Made by a program: the position numbers and the translations under genes. Below, in pieces: positions 1 to 6,414 of a stretch of DNA of 10,584 bases. The stretch is from PXRE01 sp964435625 (lineage in GTDB: Archaea; Halobacteriota; Halobacteria; Halobacteriales; PXRE01): positions 1-10,584 of the forward strand of contig CAYTAG010000114.1 of assembly GCA_964435625.1 (NCBI GenBank). Direction: 5' to 3'. The first letter of the stretch is position 1. Each line of letters starts with the position of its first letter. The notes beneath the pieces were generated by a model that did no database searches, had not been told where the DNA came from, and saw nothing but the letters and a program-made list of their open reading frames with translations.

Positions 1-935
1 GGCCGCAGGTCCAGCGAGAGGTCCTGGCCCGAGCGGAGTTTGTCGGCGTGCTCGTCGGTGGTGTAGTCGCCGATGGCCGCCGCTGAGACCAGCGCGTCCG
101 CGTCGGCGATGGCGTCCTCGATGGCACCGAGCATCTCCTCGCCGTCCTCGACCTGCCGGAGGGTGGCGTAGGGAACCTCGGGATCGTCGGACTTCGGATC
201 GAGGGCGGCGGCCCCGAGCGGCTGGGGACCGACGACACCGTGGACGAGCGTCACGTCGGCACCCCGGACGTAGCAGGCGCGGGCGACCGCCCGGCCCATC
301 CGGCCCGACGAGCGGTTGGTCAGCACCCGGACGGGGTCGATTGCCTCGGCGGTCGCGCCGGCGGTGACGACGACCGACCGGCCCGCGAGGTCGTCCTCGC
401 CGGCGGCCGCGCGCGCGGCGCGGGCGGTCTCGATGGCGATGGCGTCCCCGGTGGCGATCTTGGCCTTGCCCTCCTCGATCCGGGGGTCGACGAACTGCAC
501 CCCCCACGATTCGACGCGCTCGATGGCGGAAAGCACCCCGGGGTGGTCGTACATCGGCTCGTGCATCGCGGGCGCGACGACGACCGGAAGGCCCGCGCCC
601 AGCGCCGTCGTCGCGCAGGTCGTGACCGGCGTGTCGTCGATTGCGGCCGCGATTTTGCCCACCGTGTTCGCCGTCGCGGGCGCGACCAGCAGGACGTCCG
701 CCCAGCCGTCCTCGCCGCAGAGTTCGACGTGCTCGGTGGCGCCGGTGAGTTCGGTCACCACCGGCCCGTCGGTCGCCCAGTCCAGCGCCCAGGGGTGGAC
801 GATGCTCCGGGCGCTCGGCGTCATCACGGCCCTGGCCGCGGCGCCGCGCCGGCGCAGTTCGTTGGCCAACTCGACGGTCCTGACCGCCGCGATGCTGCCG
901 GTCACGCCCAGCGCGACGTTGACTCCCGAGAGCAT
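1..935 (-). CDS. coaBC: CoaBC, phosphopantothenoylcysteine decarboxylase / phosphopantothenate--cysteine ligase (3' end beyond window)
   Basis: This bifunctional coenzyme A enzyme joins 4'-phosphopantothenate to cysteine (CoaB) and decarboxylates the product to 4'-phosphopantetheine (CoaC). The 311 residues present cover all of CoaC and roughly the first 130 residues of CoaB; the C-terminus lies left of position 1. Visible signatures are the flavin-binding GVTGSIAA start (residues 10-17), the probable CoaC catalytic His69 in EHVEL, PATANTVGKIA (86-96) and PAMHEPMY (122-129). The CoaB nucleotide fold begins at VVVTAGATAEAIDPVR (188-203), followed by TNRSSGRMG (206-214). AAAIGDY (285-291) matches the start of the CoaB active-site region. 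The ATG at 935 is chosen because the flavin motif begins within ten residues and a TATA-like box lies about 26 nt upstream. Family assignment is firm. Confidence 0.95.
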   Translation of the reverse strand, partial: MLSGVNVALGVTGSIAAVRTVELANELRRRGAAARAVMTPSARSIVHPWALDWATDGPVVTELTGATEHVELCGEDGWADVLLVAPATANTVGKIAAAIDDTPVTTCATTALGAGLPVVVAPAMHEPMYDHPGVLSAIERVESWGVQFVDPRIEEGKAKIATGDAIAIETARAARAAAGEDDLAGRSVVVTAGATAEAIDPVRVLTNRSSGRMGRAVARACYVRGADVTLVHGVVGPQPLGAAALDPKSDDPEVPYATLRQVEDGEEMLGAIEDAIADADALVSAAAIGDYTTDEHADKLRSGQDLSLDLR

Positions 936-960
936 TCCCGCGGGGGTTCGGCCCCGCAGG

Positions 961-970
961 TTAAAAAGCC
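961..970 (-). promoter_or_regulatory. TATA-like box for coaBC
   Basis: On the minus strand this reads GGCTTTTTAA. It is an AT-rich island in very GC-rich DNA, ending 26 nt before the ATG at 935. Archaeal transcription starts about 25 nt downstream of the box, so the transcript would begin at or next to the start codon and be leaderless. Confidence 0.6.
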
Positions 971-990
971 GCAGGCGTCGGCCGAGCCTC

Positions 991-1011
991 CGACGGCGGC
1001 ACGCGCCGTCG
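991..1011 (-). terminator. Perfect 8-bp hairpin just past the FAD oxidoreductase stop
   Basis: An exact inverted repeat, CGACGGCG - 5-nt loop - CGCCGTCG, starts 11 nt beyond the oxidoreductase stop codon and lies 20 nt upstream of the coaBC TATA-like box. Its position suits a transcript 3' end, but no T-run follows it, and archaeal termination usually depends on T-runs. It could instead stabilise an mRNA end or be chance in GC-rich DNA. Confidence 0.3.
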
Positions 1012-1022
1012 CCGCCGGCCGG

Positions 1023-1751
1023 TTACTCGTCATCGCGGACACTGGGGTGCTGTCGCGGCCCCTCGGGGAATGGATCGGCGACGTACTCCCGGAGGACCGC
1101 CAGCGACTCCGCCTCCCGGCGGCGGAACGCCGCGTCGTCGATCTCCTCGCATCCCGGCGGCACCTCGCGGTCGCGGCCGGTGAAGTACCGCTCGGGGGCG
1201 ACCCAGTCGTGATAGAAGCCGGAGTCGGCCTCCTCCAGCAGCGTCACCGCGACCTCGGCGCCGTGGCCGGCACAGACGATTGCCTGGTGGGGTTTGCCGG
1301 CCAGGCGGCCGGCGGCGTACAGGCCGTCGACGCCGGTCCGGCCACGCGAGTCGCAGTCGACGAACGTCTTCCCCCGGTCGACGATCCCGACGCCCTCGAC
1401 CGGGTCCAGGTACCCGACCGCGTTCTTCGTCGCGGCGATCACGTAGCGGGACCGGTAGTTCCCGTCGGCGGTCTCGACCGCGAAACCCTTGTCCGCTCGC
1501 TCGACCCGGACGACTTCGGCGTCTACGACCGAACAGCCGGACCGTTCGGCCTGGTCGCCCATCATCGCCAACAGCAGGCGCGCGTTTACGCCCGCGGGGA
1601 AGCCGGGGTAGTTCTCCAGGTGGGCGTTCCGCCGGAGGATGGAGTCGCCCGCGTCGAGGACCGTCGTTTCGAGGCCGTGCCGGGCGGTGAAGATCCCAGC
1701 CGACAGGCCCGCGACGCCGCCGCCCACGACCGCTACGTCGCAATCGTCCAT
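1023..1751 (-). CDS. Small FAD-dependent oxidoreductase, thioredoxin-reductase-like fold without redox CxxC
   Basis: The predicted protein has 242 aa. An N-terminal dinucleotide-binding motif VVGGGVAGLSAG (8-19) is followed by an acidic residue ending strand two (VLDAGD, 31-36), typical of FAD binding. GVDGLYAAGRLAG (140-152) is the second FAD-contacting motif (GxxAxGD type), with Arg where Asp is usual. Thioredoxin reductases are about 300-330 aa, with an inserted NAD(P) domain carrying CxxC. Here that domain and the CxxC are absent, so this is a single FAD-domain protein with a polar C-terminal tail (about 178-242). Substrate and electron partner cannot be read from sequence. The ATG at 1751 is used although the frame stays open upstream, because the Rossmann motif starts at residue 8 and a TATA-like box lies 20-33 nt away. 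It is transcribed toward coaBC, with an 87-bp gap. Confidence 0.85.
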   Translation of the reverse strand: MDDCDVAVVGGGVAGLSAGIFTARHGLETTVLDAGDSILRRNAHLENYPGFPAGVNARLLLAMMGDQAERSGCSVVDAEVVRVERADKGFAVETADGNYRSRYVIAATKNAVGYLDPVEGVGIVDRGKTFVDCDSRGRTGVDGLYAAGRLAGKPHQAIVCAGHGAEVAVTLLEEADSGFYHDWVAPERYFTGRDREVPPGCEEIDDAAFRRREAESLAVLREYVADPFPEGPRQHPSVRDDE

Positions 1752-1770
1752 GTGTGGGGCTCGTGCGGCC

Positions 1771-1784
1771 CGGTACAAATAGCG
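1771..1784 (-). promoter_or_regulatory. TATA-like box for the FAD oxidoreductase
   Basis: The minus strand reads GCTATTTGTACC. The AT core is about 24-30 nt from the ATG at 1751, consistent with a leaderless transcript separate from the glycosyltransferase gene upstream. Confidence 0.5.
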
Positions 1785-1819
1785 CGCGAAGACGGTCTCG
1801 GTAGACCCCCGGCAGCCGG

Positions 1820-3100
1820 TCAGTCGGGTTGCTGGACGCCCTCGGGACGGGTCCGCTCGCTGCCCGCCTGGAGCGCGTAGACGAGACAGCCCGCTAGCAC
1901 GAACAGCAGGCCGTACAGCGTGACCGTCCCGAAGGTCAGCACCGGTTCGACGACGGTCATCACGGTCGCCCGGGAATCGGTGGAGACGCCCCCGAGTTCC
2001 ATCAGCCGATTGATGTGCGTGAAGTGGATCGGGAAGCTCATTGCCAGGACGCCGGCCAGGACCAGCCGTCGGCTCCGGCGGTGTGCGAGGGTGACGGCGA
2101 GGGTCACCATCGGGAAGTACAGGAACAGCACGTGGTTCGGGTTCGAAGCCGGCGAGACGATCAGGACGCCGATCAGCGTCCCGAGGAACGCCACGAGCCG
2201 GTCCTCGAACGTCTCCGAGCGGGCGTACAGCAGCCAGAGGACGGGCGCGAACAGCACCGCCGCGATGGGGGTGTACAGGGACGGATCGACCCCCGGGAGC
2301 AACACCGACAGCGGGCGGCTGAGCGTCAACCCGAAGAAGTCCGGCGCCAGTTCGCCGCCGAACTCGCTGACGCGACTGCGCTCGTCCAGGATGAATTCGA
2401 GGTACCTGACGTGGGTGTCGACGCCGAACAGGAGGAAACTCGTCGTCACGGCGGCCAGGCCGGCCGCGACCGCGGCCGCGATTGCGCGCCAGGCCCGCCG
2501 GTACAGCAGCCAGACGCCCACCAGCACCGGGAACACCTTCAGGACGGCCGCGAACGCGAACGCGAGGCCGCTCTTTTCCTGTTCGCCCCGCTCCAGCCAG
2601 AGGAACCCCAGCAGGAGCGCCAGCGCGACCGCGTGGTCGACCTGGCCCTGGCCGAGCGCGATCATGGAGTAGGTGCTGGCGAGGACGAACGCGGCGACGA
2701 GTCCGCGGTCGAGGGTCGCCAGTTGCCGGCCGGGGCGGCCCTCGATCACCCGGAGGATCAGCCACGCGAGGGCGACTCCGAGCGCCAGGTTCAGCGCCGA
2801 CTGGATCAGGAAGGTGCCGAACCAGCCGCCGAGGAGGGCGTAGGGCACGAACAGCAACACGACCAGCGGCGGGTAGACGTACACGCCGTTGCCCACCGCC
2901 GGCCGGACGCCGACGAACTGCTCGCCGGCCAAGTACGTCTCCGCGGCGAGGTGGTAGGCCATGAAGTCCCAGGCCAGCGGCGTCACTTCGGCGAACAGGA
3001 AGAAGTAGACCGGGATTAACAGCCCGCCGACGACGCCGACGGCGAGGACTGCTCGCAGGAATCGTCCTCCATCGGTCGCGTCCGCTTGCGGCTTCGCCAT
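1820..3100 (-). CDS. GT87 / DUF2029 family membrane glycosyltransferase
   Basis: The 426-aa protein is almost entirely hydrophobic segments, about ten by eye, joined by short loops, as expected of GT-C fold glycosyltransferases that use polyprenyl-phosphate sugars. Features of the GT87/DUF2029 family are the acidic residue in the first large extracytoplasmic loop (WDF, Asp45), the YPP motif (76-78) before the next membrane segment, GQGQVD (150-155), and the charged KVFP (188-191) at a membrane boundary. Known relatives include mycobacterial mannosyltransferases that use polyprenyl-phosphate-mannose; donor and acceptor here are unknown. The role is inferred as building a membrane glycolipid or cell-surface glycan. 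The ATG at 3100 gives a short polar N-terminus before the first membrane segment (about 14-36). The gene is divergent from the SRPBCC gene across 186 bp; a weak AT-rich spot at 3135-3150 could be its promoter. Confidence 0.85.
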   Translation of the reverse strand: MAKPQADATDGGRFLRAVLAVGVVGGLLIPVYFFLFAEVTPLAWDFMAYHLAAETYLAGEQFVGVRPAVGNGVYVYPPLVVLLFVPYALLGGWFGTFLIQSALNLALGVALAWLILRVIEGRPGRQLATLDRGLVAAFVLASTYSMIALGQGQVDHAVALALLLGFLWLERGEQEKSGLAFAFAAVLKVFPVLVGVWLLYRRAWRAIAAAVAAGLAAVTTSFLLFGVDTHVRYLEFILDERSRVSEFGGELAPDFFGLTLSRPLSVLLPGVDPSLYTPIAAVLFAPVLWLLYARSETFEDRLVAFLGTLIGVLIVSPASNPNHVLFLYFPMVTLAVTLAHRRSRRLVLAGVLAMSFPIHFTHINRLMELGGVSTDSRATVMTVVEPVLTFGTVTLYGLLFVLAGCLVYALQAGSERTRPEGVQQPD

Positions 3101-3208
3101 CGTGGTAACCCCGTCTTACCTGGGAATCAGTGGACCGTACCAAATGCGTTTCGGAATACGCACCGCGGAGCGGCCGCGCGTTCCGGGCCGCCGGTGCAGG
3201 AGGGATCG

Positions 3209-3217
3209 TCTTTTATC
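3209..3217 (+). promoter_or_regulatory. TATA-like box for the SRPBCC gene
   Basis: TCTTTTATC is the clearest AT-rich box upstream of the GTG at 3287. It would give a leader of about 50 nt. A weaker box, CCTTCTTGTC at about 3256-3265, sits at the leaderless spacing instead, so the true start of transcription is uncertain. Confidence 0.4.
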
Positions 3218-3286
3218 CACCGGGGCGGGCGCGTTCGCGTCGCTCGTCGCCCGAACCTTCTTGTCCGGCGGCCGCCAGGGTGCGGT

Positions 3287-3808
3287 GTGGAGGAACTCGA
3301 CGTCAGCACCGTCGTCTACATCCCGCCGGCGGAGGCCTACGCCTTCCTCCGGGACTTCCCCGGGTACGCCGAGTACTCGGCGTACCTGGAGACGGTCCGC
3401 CAGGAGGGCGACGGCGGCGTCGGGACGCGGTACGACCTGGTGCTGGGGTGGTGGAAACTGTCCTACACGGCGCGCTCGCGCGTGACCGGTCTCGAACCGC
3501 CCCAGCGGATCGACTGGACGCTGGTCGGGGGGCTGGACGCCGAAGGTAGCTGGCTCGTCGAACCCGCCCCCGACGAGCGTCCGGCGGACGAGGACCACGC
3601 CAGCCGCATCACGTTCCACGTCGAGTACGACCCGGACTCCGCGCGGGACGCGTCGCTGGACCTGCCCGTCCTCGTCTCGATGGACTGGGTGATCGAGAAG
3701 GTCACGCCGCTGGCCGAACGTGAGGCCCGACGGGTCGTCGAGCGGGTCGTCGCGGACCTCGAAGGGCAGCGACGCGAGGTCGAACTCGACGTCGACGGCC
3801 CGGGATAG
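3287..3808 (+). CDS. SRPBCC superfamily (START/polyketide-cyclase-like) protein
   Basis: The predicted protein has 173 aa. The opening ELDVSTVVYIPPAEAYAFL (3-21), then FPGYAEYSAYLETVR (24-38), is the classic start of the SRPBCC/Coq10 hydrophobic-pocket fold: a first strand, PPAEAY..L, then F..Y..Y. A run of alternating strands follows (GTRYDLVLGWWKLSYTARSR, 46-65; RIDWTLVGG, 74-82; ITFHVEYD, 108-115), and a long C-terminal helix (about 137-160) closes the pocket, as the family predicts. The ligand is unknown; relatives bind lipids, quinones or polyketides. The start is inferred to be GTG at 3287: it lies just before the first strand, no ATG is in frame between the promoter-like box and that strand, and an upstream extension would be Arg/Pro-rich and unlike the family. 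The gene converges on the epimerase gene with a 40-bp gap. Confidence 0.8.
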   Translation: MEELDVSTVVYIPPAEAYAFLRDFPGYAEYSAYLETVRQEGDGGVGTRYDLVLGWWKLSYTARSRVTGLEPPQRIDWTLVGGLDAEGSWLVEPAPDERPADEDHASRITFHVEYDPDSARDASLDLPVLVSMDWVIEKVTPLAEREARRVVERVVADLEGQRREVELDVDGPG

Positions 3809-3848
3809 GACATCGGGTCCCGGCGCGATTGACGGCCCCGGGTAGTCC

Positions 3849-4772
3849 TCAGTTCAGGTACGGTTCGCACACCATCCGGAGGCCCTCCTGGAAGCCGATC
3901 TCTGGCTCCCAGCCGGTGGCCTCCTTCATCTTCGAGGCGTCGGCCATCGTGTCGTGGACGAACACGTCCTCGGGGATGGGGTTGTCCTCGTAGACGGGAT
4001 CGACGTCGGTCCCGAGGACGTCGTTGAGTCGCTGGACGAGGTGGTCGATGGTGTACTGCTCGCCGGTCCCGAGGTTGTAGACGCCGTCCAGTTCGTGGTC
4101 GGCGGCGAGTTCGAGCCCGCGGACGACGTCGTCGACGTGGGTGAAGTCCCGGCTGTGGGACCCGTCGCCCCAGATCTCCGGGCGGCGGCCGTTGGCGACG
4201 TCGTCGGCGAACTGCGCGATGAGGTTCGCGTACTCGCCCTTGTGCTGTTCGGCGCCGGCCTCCATCCCCTGGTAGACCGAGAAAAAGCGCATCCCGGCCA
4301 TCGAGAGGTCGTAATGGTTGTGGAAGTACTCGGCGTAGCGCTCGCGTGCCAGCTTCGACGCCTCGTAGCCGGTGTTGGCCTCGACGGGCATCGACTCCGG
4401 GGAGGGCTCGGTCCGGTCGCCGTAGATGGACGAGGTCGACGCGTACACGACCGTGTTACAGCCGTCCTGGCGGGCCTGGTCGACCGTGTTGACGAACCCC
4501 TCGACGTTGATCCGGGCCCCGCGGGCGGGGTCGTCCTCGTGCATCATGTAGGAGGACAACGCCGCGATGTGAAAGACGACGTCGACGTCGGTCGGGAGGT
4601 CGTCGTCCAGCACCGACGCCTCGACGAATTCGACGTCCGGCGCGAGGTTCTCCGGGGTCCCGAGGTAGAGGTCGTCGACCGCGACGACGTCGTTGTCGGC
4701 GGCCAGGTGGTTGGCGAGGTTCGAGCCGATGAATCCCGCCCCTCCAGTAACGAGTACGCGCTTGTCCTGCAT
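3849..4772 (-). CDS. NAD-dependent nucleotide-sugar epimerase/dehydratase (extended SDR, GalE-like)
   Basis: The 307-aa protein has every landmark of an extended short-chain dehydrogenase acting on nucleotide sugars. These are the NAD-binding TGGAGFIGS (9-17), an acidic strand end VAVDDLY (30-36) that favours NAD over NADP, HIAALSS (68-74), the catalytic Ser/Thr in YASTSSIYG (110-118), and YEASK (136-140) with catalytic Tyr136 and Lys140. The substrate domain has RFFSVYQG (162-169) and RDFTHVDDVV (208-217). It probably interconverts or dehydrates a UDP- or dTDP-sugar in the cytoplasm; the exact sugar is not determined by these motifs. Together with the nearby GT87 gene it suggests a part in surface polysaccharide or protein-glycan precursor supply. 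Its start is divergent from the winged-helix gene over 123 bp; an ATTTCC stretch at about 4800-4806 is a weak promoter candidate. Confidence 0.92.
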   Translation of the reverse strand: MQDKRVLVTGGAGFIGSNLANHLAADNDVVAVDDLYLGTPENLAPDVEFVEASVLDDDLPTDVDVVFHIAALSSYMMHEDDPARGARINVEGFVNTVDQARQDGCNTVVYASTSSIYGDRTEPSPESMPVEANTGYEASKLARERYAEYFHNHYDLSMAGMRFFSVYQGMEAGAEQHKGEYANLIAQFADDVANGRRPEIWGDGSHSRDFTHVDDVVRGLELAADHELDGVYNLGTGEQYTIDHLVQRLNDVLGTDVDPVYEDNPIPEDVFVHDTMADASKMKEATGWEPEIGFQEGLRMVCEPYLN

Positions 4773-4860
4773 GCTGTATGGACTGGAGGGCCGGCCGACG
4801 GAAATCGCTACCGGTCCGTGGAAGGCGACCGGAACCGAGTTCCGGCCCGAGCATCCGCCG

Positions 4861-4869
4861 CATTTAAGG
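4861..4869 (+). promoter_or_regulatory. TATA-like box for the winged-helix regulator
   Basis: CATTTAAGG lies 26-35 nt before the ATG at 4896. No ribosome binding site separates them, so the mRNA is probably leaderless. The box sits in the shared 123-bp region with the divergent epimerase gene, so a factor bound here could affect both. Confidence 0.65.
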
Positions 4870-4895
4870 AAATCTGTCCCGAACGTTCGACCAAT

Positions 4896-5429
4896 ATGTC
4901 ATCCATTGAACTGACGTCCAGCCAGCAAACCATCCTCACGGCCCTGGTGAACCTCCACCGCCAGACCGACGAACCGGTCAAGGGCGAGGACATCGCGGCG
5001 GAGGTCGACCGGAACCCGGGGACGATCCGGAACCAGATGCAGAGCCTGAAGGCCCTCCAGCTCGTCGAAGGCGTTCCCGGCCCGAAGGGTGGGTACAAAC
5101 CGACCGCCGGGGCGTACGAGGCGCTGGACGTCCAGCGGATGGACGAACCCGCCGAGGTCCGGATCAGCCGGGACGGCGAGCAACTGCCCGGCCTGAACGT
5201 CGAGCAGATCAACCTCTCCAGCGTCCACCATCCGGAGCTCTGCCGCGCCGAAGTGTACGTCCAGGGTTCGGTCTCGGACTTCGAGGAGGGCGACGAGGTC
5301 GCGGTCGGCCCGACCCCCCTCTCGAAACTCGTCGTCCGCGGCGAGGTCGACGGCATCGACGACACCTCCAACAGCCTCGTCCTCCGGATCAGCGGGATGG
5401 AGGCGCCCGCCGAACGACCTGCCCACTGA
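4896..5429 (+). CDS. Winged-helix DNA-binding regulator with C-terminal beta-rich domain
   Basis: The predicted protein has 177 aa. Residues 8-70 form a winged helix-turn-helix: SSQQTILTALVNLHR (8-22), VKGEDIAAEV (28-37), recognition helix NPGTIRNQMQSLKAL (40-54), and a wing with VEGVPGPKGGYKPT (57-70), resembling MarR/Rrf2/TrmB-type folds. The C-terminal half (about 84-170) is beta-rich and has no Cys cluster for iron-sulfur binding; EVAVGPTPLSKLVVRGEVDG (134-153) looks like a small barrel or ligand module that I cannot assign. I believe similar two-domain proteins are widespread in haloarchaea, but that is recollection. The ATG at 4896 is fixed by the promoter spacing and helix position. 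Targets are unknown; the divergently transcribed epimerase is the nearest candidate. The 207 bp after its stop hold only weak inverted repeats (5439-5444 with 5463-5468; 5501-5505 with 5514-5518). Confidence 0.85.
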   Translation: MSSIELTSSQQTILTALVNLHRQTDEPVKGEDIAAEVDRNPGTIRNQMQSLKALQLVEGVPGPKGGYKPTAGAYEALDVQRMDEPAEVRISRDGEQLPGLNVEQINLSSVHHPELCRAEVYVQGSVSDFEEGDEVAVGPTPLSKLVVRGEVDGIDDTSNSLVLRISGMEAPAERPAH

Positions 5430-5636
5430 CGAACCGTTCGGACCGGTCTTCTCCTCACCTCGGGTCCGCCACCGCATCCGTGCAATCGAGTCCGGTGGAG
5501 TCCGCCGTTTGGAGCGGAACGGAGAACCTACGACGAACGAAGCGAAACGCAGTGTTACCACCGCTCGCAATGCCATTTCGGCCGAGTGAGATCACGGGGT
5601 GACAGTCACGCGCTGGCAGTCCGCGGCACGGCCGAG

Positions 5637-5816
5637 TTAAACGTCAGTTCGGTAGTAAACGAGGAACTGCTCCCCGCAGTTGCGGCAGTTGACCCAGACC
5701 TTCCCATCAGCGTTTTCCTCCGCTTCGACGACCTCGCTTTCCTTCGGAACTATCGCGTAAGCGACTTCACCGCATTCAGGGCAGGAGACGATCTTTCCCC
5801 CTGGCCTGCCGTTCAT
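5637..5816 (-). CDS. Small zinc-ribbon protein
   Basis: The predicted protein has 59 aa. CPECG (12-16) and CRNCG (44-48) place four cysteines as CxxC - 28 residues - CxxC, the arrangement of a single zinc ribbon. Between them is an acidic, strand-forming stretch, and the protein ends soon after the second pair (FLVYYRTDV). Such stand-alone ribbons are common in haloarchaea and may bind nucleic acid or protein; no specific role can be given. An in-frame GTG at 5825 would add three residues, but the ATG at 5816 is preferred for lack of any ribosome site and because the ribbon starts close behind. The codons are less GC-biased than in the genes to the left. It converges with the winged-helix gene. 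Confidence 0.7.
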   Translation of the reverse strand: MNGRPGGKIVSCPECGEVAYAIVPKESEVVEAEENADGKVWVNCRNCGEQFLVYYRTDV

Positions 5817-5860
5817 GCTCTTCACTGGAGCCAGAGACGTAAATGGATTTCTTTCCCGGG

Positions 5861-5897
5861 TATAAGTATTGCGCGGGAATTTCCCCTATTATTCCCG
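5861..5897 (-). promoter_or_regulatory. TATA-like box and adjacent inverted repeat upstream of the zinc-ribbon gene
   Basis: On the minus strand AATACTTATA (5861-5870) is a strong TATA-like box, giving a short leader of about 10-25 nt. Next to it, on the upstream side, is an exact 7-bp inverted repeat, CGGGAAT (5874-5880) and ATTCCCG (5891-5897), with a 10-nt spacer. Its place beside the TFB-binding position suits an operator. Read on the plus strand it is followed by TTTT and could instead act as a terminator, but no plus-strand gene ends there. Confidence 0.4.
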
Positions 5898-6091
5898 TTT
5901 TCTCAGCTTGATATATAGATAATCGAATTGAATAGCCATCGCTCTAAAGAAATCCCAGATGAGCGCGACAAACGGGGTGACAAATGCGATCTCGACGTCG
6001 ACCGCACGAGTAAATACACTGAGGTTTCACTGACTCGCGCCGCATCAAGGGCAGTGTTCAGATTAGCCAGCTCTGCTGGTGGGATCACCTC
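5898..6091. other. AT-rich stretch without a convincing gene
   Basis: This is part of the 5826-6414 gap. It begins with a markedly AT-rich segment (about 5898-5940, including GATATATAGATAA) and contains only short frames with poor start context. Small hairpins occur at 6067-6079 (CCAGC-TCT-GCTGG) and 6078-6089 (GGTG-GGAT-CACC), directly before the structured repeat. It may be decayed sequence or a regulatory region; I see no protein or RNA family here. Confidence 0.4.
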
Positions 6092-6241
6092 GAAAGCCCC
6101 CGCGCGCTCCGGTTGCGGGCCTCGCTGGGCTCCTCGGCCGCCGTCGGAGCAAGCTCCGACGAGCCCTCGTTCGCACGCTCACGAGGACTCCGGCCTGCGG
6201 TGCTTACGTCGTCCGGCTTCCCGGAGCGCGCGGCCCCTTTC
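6092..6241. repeat. Structured repeat element, copy 1
   Basis: The outer ends are inverted repeats: 6092-6112 pairs with 6221-6241 at 18 of 21 positions, the three mismatches forming one central C3/C3 internal loop. Inside are a box CCTCGCTGGGCTCCTCGGCC (begins 6120), a perfect hairpin GTCGGAGC-AA-GCTCCGAC (6143-6160), a second hairpin CCTCGT/ACGAGG (6165-6186), and a 27-nt block (6190-6216) containing TGCTTACGTCGTCC. The block is identical to 9192-9218 in copy 2. No target-site duplication is visible at the ends. The element could be a structured RNA, a miniature mobile element or a chromosomal protein-binding site; which strand matters is not known. Confidence 0.75.
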
Positions 6242-6260
6242 AGTCCCGCCCGTGCCGGGT

Positions 6261-6346
6261 GTGCCGGTCACCACCGCGCTAGCGGAGGTGCCGGTCACCT
6301 TCGCCCTGGCGGCTGTGCCGGCTACCACCGCTTATCTGAACACTGC
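6261..6346. repeat. Tandem 27-bp repeats attached to structured repeat copy 1
   Basis: Three head-to-tail units begin at 6261, 6288 and 6315, each exactly 27 nt. Each starts GTGCCGG followed by a pyrimidine pair and ACC, then a variable tail. The last unit runs into CCGCTTATCTGAACACTGCC, matched almost exactly at the end of the array in copy 2. A partial GTGCCGG also occurs at 6252-6258. A perfect hairpin CCGAC-GGG-GTCGG follows at 6349-6361. Confidence 0.7.
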
Positions 6347-6414
6347 CCCCGACGGGGTCGGCGTGTGTTGACCCCTGCGAAAAGCGACTTCCCTTTGCGC
6401 CCCGTGGGTAGGAT

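Noticed and set aside
240..1880. Long plus-strand frames antisense to coaBC and the FAD oxidoreductase
   Set aside because: Arg/Gly/Pro/Val-rich translations with no motifs, opposite genes with clear family signatures.
1752..3143. N-terminal extension of the FAD oxidoreductase through the whole GT87 gene in another frame
   Set aside because: The frame is open only because stop codons are rare in this GC-rich DNA. The extension is Arg/Pro-rich, and the FAD motif sits at residue 8 of the shorter protein with a promoter at the right distance.
5586..5918. 110-codon plus-strand frame opposite the zinc-ribbon gene
   Set aside because: The minus strand encodes a clear four-cysteine ribbon here. 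The plus frame has no motif and runs into the AT-rich promoter region.
5903..6088. 61-codon minus-strand frame in the AT-rich gap
   Set aside because: No domain, no promoter and no acidic bias; it overlaps other unconvincing frames on the opposite strand.
6085..6250. Structured repeat copy 1 as a classical transposable element with target-site duplication
   Set aside because: The inverted ends look like terminal inverted repeats, but no matching flanking duplication is visible and no transposase is present. A miniature element cannot be excluded, only not supported.
6261..6341. CRISPR array
   Set aside because: The units are contiguous, about 27 bp, with imperfect heads and no unique 30-40 bp spacers; no cas genes are present.
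5928..6371. 147-codon plus-strand frame with an apparent nine-residue peptide repeat (VPVTTALAE, VPVTFALAA, VPATTAYLN)
   Set aside because: The peptide repeat simply mirrors the 27-bp DNA array. In copy 2 the units are 25-27 nt and break the frame, and the start is TTG in AT-rich DNA without a suitable promoter distance.
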